Shown here in pieces: positions 5,179-8,006 of a stretch of DNA of 8,006 nt (positions are counted from its first letter, which is position 1; each line of letters begins with the position of its first letter). Location: contig JAOZSF010000074.1 of assembly GCA_029939815.1 (NCBI GenBank), positions 1 through 8,006 on the forward strand, read 5' to 3'. Under the pieces are notes generated by a model, which worked only from the letters and a program-made list of their open reading frames with translations, was not told where the DNA came from and searched no databases. The stretch is from a bacterium (lineage in GTDB: Bacteria; Auribacterota; UBA3054; B51-G9). A program made the position numbers and the translations under genes.

Positions 5179-7638
5179 ATGAAAATTAAAAAAATAATAA
5201 CCTTTCTTATTTTAATATTCTGTTTGTTCGGATGCGATAAACATGATGAACCGTTATTACCTAATGCAGCACCCGCAAAACCGGTTAAGCCGGTACAACC
5301 GGTCAAAATTAAGCAAGAATTACCATCGCTGCTCAAGAAACCATCGACAACAAATGTTTTACCGGAGAATAATATTCAAATTACCGGTTCAGTGCATTTT
5401 GAGACAGGAAAAGCTGCCACCGGTATTTGTGTGTGGGCAGAATGTTTTTCGCACGGAGATGTTTTCCGCGTTTCTTTTGAATCTTATGATGGTGATGGTT
5501 ACAGAGTTGACAGTTCAATAACTAAAACAGATGAAGAGGGAAATTTTGTTGTAAATTTCCCGTCAAATAATTTAGCTTTTTTAATAAAAGCGGTCGCTGA
5601 AAATTATATGCCTGCCGCGCTTGGTCCTTGGTCCTGTGCAGACGCTCCGGTCAACCCTTTAAATATAATTATAAAAGATAACGGAGGAAGAATTGTCGGA
5701 ACATTTTCAACTGCTGACGGAACTCCATTAACGAATGTAACTGCTGAATATTTATTATGGGAAGACAGAAGCGGTTTTGAATGTAAATTATTCTTCGAAA
5801 TTGATCCTGACGGAAGTTTTATAAGCCGGCCTTTGCCGGTTGGACAACAAGAAATTCATTTCCATTCTTTTGGTTACAAAGAACAGCGGAAAATTGTTAC
5901 AATTGCTAACGAAACTGTGACTTCGCTTGATGTAATATTTAATCCTATCGCATATAACGTGATCACCGGAATTGTTGTTGATGCGACCTACACAACGCCG
6001 GTAGAAAATGTACAAATCAAATTAGTTTCGAGTTATAACGGAAGAACAAATTCACCGGTAACAGATGAGAATGGTATTTTCTGGATTAAAACAGATCAAT
6101 ATTATGCTTTTTTAAAGTTATCACACCCCTATTATGCTCCTTTTACTAAACTCATATATTTTAATAAAACACCTCATCCAATTATATATATGTCACGTGC
6201 GGCAACAGTAATTACACGAGTCTATGATTATAATGGAGCGGAAGTAACGAATTGTGAAGCATATTTAGCTTCTGTGCCGGAGAAGAAGAAAAGACGTAAG
6301 AGATTTCAAATTTTTGGAAAGAAAGATGGAAATAAAACTATTATAACCAATATCCCTACTCATTTATCTCCGTATAGAGTAGTTGTGTTTCGCCCGCCGG
6401 AATCTGAATGGGATGCTTTGGCGTTGAGTAAAATATTTAACTTGGAAGAAGGTGAAGTAAAGGAAATTGACATTTTTCTCGAGCCGCCCGCCTGGTTGGA
6501 ACTTGATTTTTTACAAAAAGTAAACATTAAAGACGTTAATATCAATGTTGGTCGTATTACAAATGGAGACGGTACTCGTTATTCTTCGTTTGGGAATAAG
6601 TCTTTCGAAGTTATCGATAAAAAATGGTGGACAAAATTGTTTCCCGGTGAAGTTACCGGTAAAAAGTGGCAGGCAAAATTATTTCCCGGTAATTTCTCTG
6701 TAACTGTGGACTATTTGGACGATAGAGTTCTTAGAACTAATATTGTGCTAACTTCATTTAAAACATTTTATTTGCCGGTTATTATTAATAATGCGTACTG
6801 GAACGGAGTTATAAAAGGCGAAGTTTATGATACGCGGGGTAATCCCGTTGAATGTTCAGCGCAAGCATGGCAAGCGGGAATAACAGATGAAAATCCTTAT
6901 AAATCATATAATCCTAAAACTGCTTCAAAAAGCGAACTTGAAAAAAGAAAAAGATGGGAACAGACTAAACGTTATCGCAGTTGCATAGACTTTTCTCATA
7001 AATTCTGCATTGAAAAATTGAATCCCGATGAGTTGTATGACCTTAACGTGAGTATCCGGGGCGCAAGAACAAACTTATTTATTAAAGCTGTCTCGCCAAA
7101 TGGTCCTCCTTTCAAATTTATTGTTCCAAATATGTATCGTATAACCGGCAGAATAATAGCCAGGAATGGTAAACCGCTGCAAGTGAGAACTTGGGCCGGT
7201 GACCGGGAATTTGAATCAGTCGGAGAATTGATTTTCCCTCCGCTGCCTGCCGGAACACACAAATTATCTATAATGCCGAAAGATTATGTCCAAATAATAA
7301 AAATAGTAACTATTACAGATGATGATGTGGATTTGGGGGAAATAATCGCAGAAAAAAACAGCATAACTATTTCCGGACGGGCTGTTGATCAAGCCGGCAA
7401 ACCAATCCCAACATGTTATATCCAATTTTCAAGCAAAACAGGCGCTATTTGGTCGTTTGGCGTAACTGATGAAGATGGTAAATTTGTTCTTGAAGGGTTG
7501 CCGCCAAACAAGGAAATGAAGCTTAAAATTTCAAGTTATGATGATGGCAACCCGCAAAAATCGTTTAATAAAATCATTGGACCGTTTTATCAGGAAAAAA
7601 TAGATCTTGGTGATATCGAAGTTAATGTGAACGAATAA
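5179..7638 (+). CDS. Large modular lipoprotein with carboxypeptidase-regulatory-like repeats
   Basis: From the ATG at 5179 the product is 819 residues. It opens with a basic n-region, a hydrophobic stretch and the lipobox LFGC with lipidated Cys19, so it is exported and membrane-anchored; Asp follows the Cys, which in E. coli would favour the inner membrane. A frame-open upstream start at 5083 would bury this signal and overlap the previous gene, so I reject it. A proline linker (PVKPVQPVK, 35-43) precedes several beta-sandwich modules of the carboxypeptidase-regulatory/CNA-B-like type, recognised by (I/V)xGxV...G.P...(T/D)DE.G.F patterns. They begin near residues 67, 170 and 261, then near 541, 652 and 729. 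The last is the clearest: ISGRAVDQAGKPIP, then TDEDGKFVLEGLPP. The middle is divergent and contains a 14-residue tandem repeat. No enzymatic domain is seen, so a structural or binding role at the cell surface or periplasm is likely. Confidence 0.82.
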   Translation: MKIKKIITFLILIFCLFGCDKHDEPLLPNAAPAKPVKPVQPVKIKQELPSLLKKPSTTNVLPENNIQITGSVHFETGKAATGICVWAECFSHGDVFRVSFESYDGDGYRVDSSITKTDEEGNFVVNFPSNNLAFLIKAVAENYMPAALGPWSCADAPVNPLNIIIKDNGGRIVGTFSTADGTPLTNVTAEYLLWEDRSGFECKLFFEIDPDGSFISRPLPVGQQEIHFHSFGYKEQRKIVTIANETVTSLDVIFNPIAYNVITGIVVDATYTTPVENVQIKLVSSYNGRTNSPVTDENGIFWIKTDQYYAFLKLSHPYYAPFTKLIYFNKTPHPIIYMSRAATVITRVYDYNGAEVTNCEAYLASVPEKKKRRKRFQIFGKKDGNKTIITNIPTHLSPYRVVVFRPPESEWDALALSKIFNLEEGEVKEIDIFLEPPAWLELDFLQKVNIKDVNINVGRITNGDGTRYSSFGNKSFEVIDKKWWTKLFPGEVTGKKWQAKLFPGNFSVTVDYLDDRVLRTNIVLTSFKTFYLPVIINNAYWNGVIKGEVYDTRGNPVECSAQAWQAGITDENPYKSYNPKTASKSELEKRKRWEQTKRYRSCIDFSHKFCIEKLNPDELYDLNVSIRGARTNLFIKAVSPNGPPFKFIVPNMYRITGRIIARNGKPLQVRTWAGDREFESVGELIFPPLPAGTHKLSIMPKDYVQIIKIVTITDDDVDLGEIIAEKNSITISGRAVDQAGKPIPTCYIQFSSKTGAIWSFGVTDEDGKFVLEGLPPNKEMKLKISSYDDGNPQKSFNKIIGPFYQEKIDLGDIEVNVNE
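6619..6690 (+). repeat. 14-codon tandem duplication inside the lipoprotein gene
   Basis: Bases 6619-6648 recur at 6661-6690 with a 42-bp offset, which is in frame. The encoded units are KKWWTKLFPGEVTG and KKWQAKLFPGNFSV (residues 481-494 and 495-508). Conservation of TTTCCCGGT in both copies suggests a fairly recent duplication. Confidence 0.75.
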
Positions 7639-7646
7639 TTGAGTGA

Positions 7647-7663
7647 CCCCAGCATACGCGGGG
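7647..7663. repeat. GC-rich palindrome, inverted copy with one inserted A
   Basis: CCCCAGCATACGCGGGG is the reverse complement of the element at 690-705 with one extra A after the C-run. It can form a CCCC/GGGG hairpin nine bases after the lipoprotein stop codon and may stabilise or end that transcript, though no T-run follows directly. Confidence 0.65.
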
Positions 7664-7666
7664 CAC

Positions 7667-7682
7667 GGCAAAATAATTTTAA
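7667..7682. repeat. GGCAAAAT-N-ATTTTAA element, copy 2
   Basis: GGCAAAATAATTTTAA differs at one base from the copy at 2843-2858 and contains the palindrome AAAAT-A-ATTTT. It follows the GC-rich hairpin by three bases; the pair could together resemble a weak terminator. Confidence 0.5.
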
Positions 7683-7691
7683 AACAAAAAA

Positions 7692-7720
7692 CTTATGTGT
7701 TTCTTATGTCCCTTATGTGG
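7692..7720. repeat. Triple CTTATGT array
   Basis: CTTATGT occurs three times at 7692, 7703 and 7712 (spacings 11 and 9 bp). The last two copies plus GGT mirror the layout of the CTTCGTG array 60-70 bp downstream, suggesting a common origin of the two arrays. Confidence 0.65.
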
Positions 7721-7727
7721 TAATAAA

Positions 7728-7755
7728 TTGACTGGATTTGTAAATCTTTTATGTT
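7728..7755 (+). promoter_or_regulatory. Possible promoter for the interrupted gene
   Basis: TTGACT (7728-7733, five of six) is followed after 16 bp by TATGTT (7750-7755, four of six). It would direct transcription through the CTTCGTG array toward the ATG at 7823. The weak -10 keeps this tentative. Confidence 0.35.
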
Positions 7756-7757
7756 AA

Positions 7758-7783
7758 CTTCGTGACCTTCGTGTCCTTCGTGG
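7758..7783. repeat. Triple 9-bp array CTTCGTGNC
   Basis: CTTCGTGA, CCTTCGTGT and CCTTCGTGG follow one another with a 9-bp period and end in GTGAAAA. I have the impression of similar strings in intergenic DNA of other bacteria, but cannot verify it here. Confidence 0.7.
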
Positions 7784-7807
7784 TGAAAATGATCTAAATA
7801 AATAAAA

Positions 7808-7828
7808 AAAGGAGTCAAAATTATGAGA
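7808..7828 (+). pseudogene. Start of an interrupted gene: Shine-Dalgarno site and first two codons
   Basis: AAAGGAG (7808-7814), the strongest Shine-Dalgarno match in the window, lies 8 nt before ATG AGA (7823-7828). The frame then closes after three more codons (GTG CCA AGC TAA). The simplest reading is that a real gene begins here and the intron-like sequence enters after the second codon, with the rest of the gene beyond the window. If the intron splices, the gene is interrupted rather than dead. A chance Shine-Dalgarno site is the alternative. Confidence 0.45.
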
Positions 7829-8006
7829 GTGCCAAGCTAAGCTGATATAAGCAAGCTGGACAATCCAGCACAGATAAAGGCTAACCACCAGTCTGGAACA
7901 GGAGTGCGTACACGGGTGAGGTAACAAACCGTGTAAAGCCGTGCCGATGGAGTTTGCCAGCCGCAATGCGAAAGCGTGAAGGTATTCAGCCCCGAAATAA
8001 TCCTTA
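7829..8006 (+). ncRNA. Group II intron, 5' part of domain I (truncated by window end)
   Basis: The sequence after 7829 is GC-richer and folds like a structured RNA. A hairpin GCTGGA-CAA-TCCAGC is at 7855-7869. A perfect 7-bp stem TACACGG/CCGTGTA is at 7909-7915 and 7929-7935. A GC-GAAA-GC tetraloop hairpin is at 7968-7975, directly followed by GTGAAGG. The order GGCTAACC, GGAACAGGAGTGCG, AAAGCCGTG, GTTTGCC and GCGAAAGCGTGAAGG is what I recall from domain I of bacterial group II introns that encode a reverse transcriptase. I place the 5' end at GTGCC (7829-7833), near the GUGYG consensus. EBS1, the maturase/reverse-transcriptase gene and domain V would lie beyond the window, so activity and class cannot be judged. 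Recognition is by memory, without an alignment. Confidence 0.65.

Larger units (their letters stand above)
7639..7822. other. Noncoding repeat-rich gap before the intron-like sequence
   Basis: This gap has no credible gene. In order it holds the inverted, one-base-longer copy of the GC-rich palindrome (7647-7663), the AAAAT-A-ATTTT element (7667-7682), a triple CTTATGT array (7692-7720), a possible promoter (7728-7755), a triple CTTCGTG array (7758-7783) and a Shine-Dalgarno site (7808-7814). A reverse-strand open frame across 7754-7966 is rich in Arg and Ser and overlaps the repeats and structured RNA, so I treat it as spurious. Confidence 0.7.

Noticed and set aside
5281..5308. 9-bp CCGGT repeats near the lipoprotein N-terminus
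   Set aside because: They encode the proline-valine linker (PVKPVQPVK) expected after a lipobox; codon reuse in a low-complexity linker is enough to explain them.
5616..5636. TTGGTCCTTGGTCC inside the lipoprotein gene, resembling TTGGTCCTTTGCCC at 645-658
   Set aside because: The shared TTGGTCCTT is only nine bases; in the gene it encodes an ordinary Leu-Gly-Pro-Trp-Ser stretch. Too short to claim repeat invasion of a coding region.
7904..7908. GTGCG as an alternative intron 5' end
   Set aside because: It matches the GUGYG consensus exactly, but the structured, domain I-like sequence already begins some 50-75 bases upstream, and GGAACAGGAGTGCG reads as an internal domain I segment. GTGCC at 7829 fits better but is not proven.
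7754..7966. Reverse-strand open frame of 70 codons
   Set aside because: It runs through the CTTCGTG array and the structured intron-like RNA, its product is Arg/Ser-rich and low in complexity, and no ribosome site or known motif supports it.

Overview
The window is a bacterial chromosome segment with all intact genes on the + strand. It has two parts of different character, followed by the front end of what looks like a group II intron. The organism is not identifiable from a marker gene. Four traits together suggest a member of the Planctomycetes-Verrucomicrobia-Lentisphaerae group or a similar deep lineage: AT-rich DNA, scarce Shine-Dalgarno sites, a DUF4190/GspG-like fusion, and a long lipoprotein of carboxypeptidase-regulatory-like modules. 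That placement is inference.

Bases 1-2119 are ordinary sugar metabolism: the 3' part of a short-chain dehydrogenase strongly resembling sorbitol-6-phosphate dehydrogenase (SrlD), then a complete rhamnulokinase (RhaB). They probably belong to one deoxysugar/sugar-phosphate catabolic locus, though a 115-bp repeat-bearing gap separates them. An imperfect inverted repeat of 12 pairs at 2198-2238 follows rhaB and may end its transcript.

Bases 2282-7638 carry five uncharacterised, visibly more AT-rich genes, all predicted to be membrane proteins or membrane-anchored: a four-helix membrane protein, a signal-anchored helical (TPR-like) protein, a DUF4190-like membrane domain fused to a GspG-type pseudopilin head, a two-helix small membrane protein, and an 819-residue lipoprotein. 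The last three or four are closely spaced. Good promoter matches precede the genes at 2972 and 4859. This is an envelope-associated cluster of unknown function; nothing in it identifies a defence or secretion system outright.

Bases 7639-8006 hold no gene. They contain short repeats, a possible promoter, the best ribosome-binding site of the window with an ATG at 7823, and, two codons later, an RNA-like sequence resembling domain I of a group II intron that runs off the window. If correct, the intron interrupts a gene just after its start codon.

The intergenic gaps are unusually rich in small repeats: 7-, 8- and 9-bp tandem arrays, a dispersed GC-rich palindrome with three copies, and an AAAAT-N-ATTTT element.
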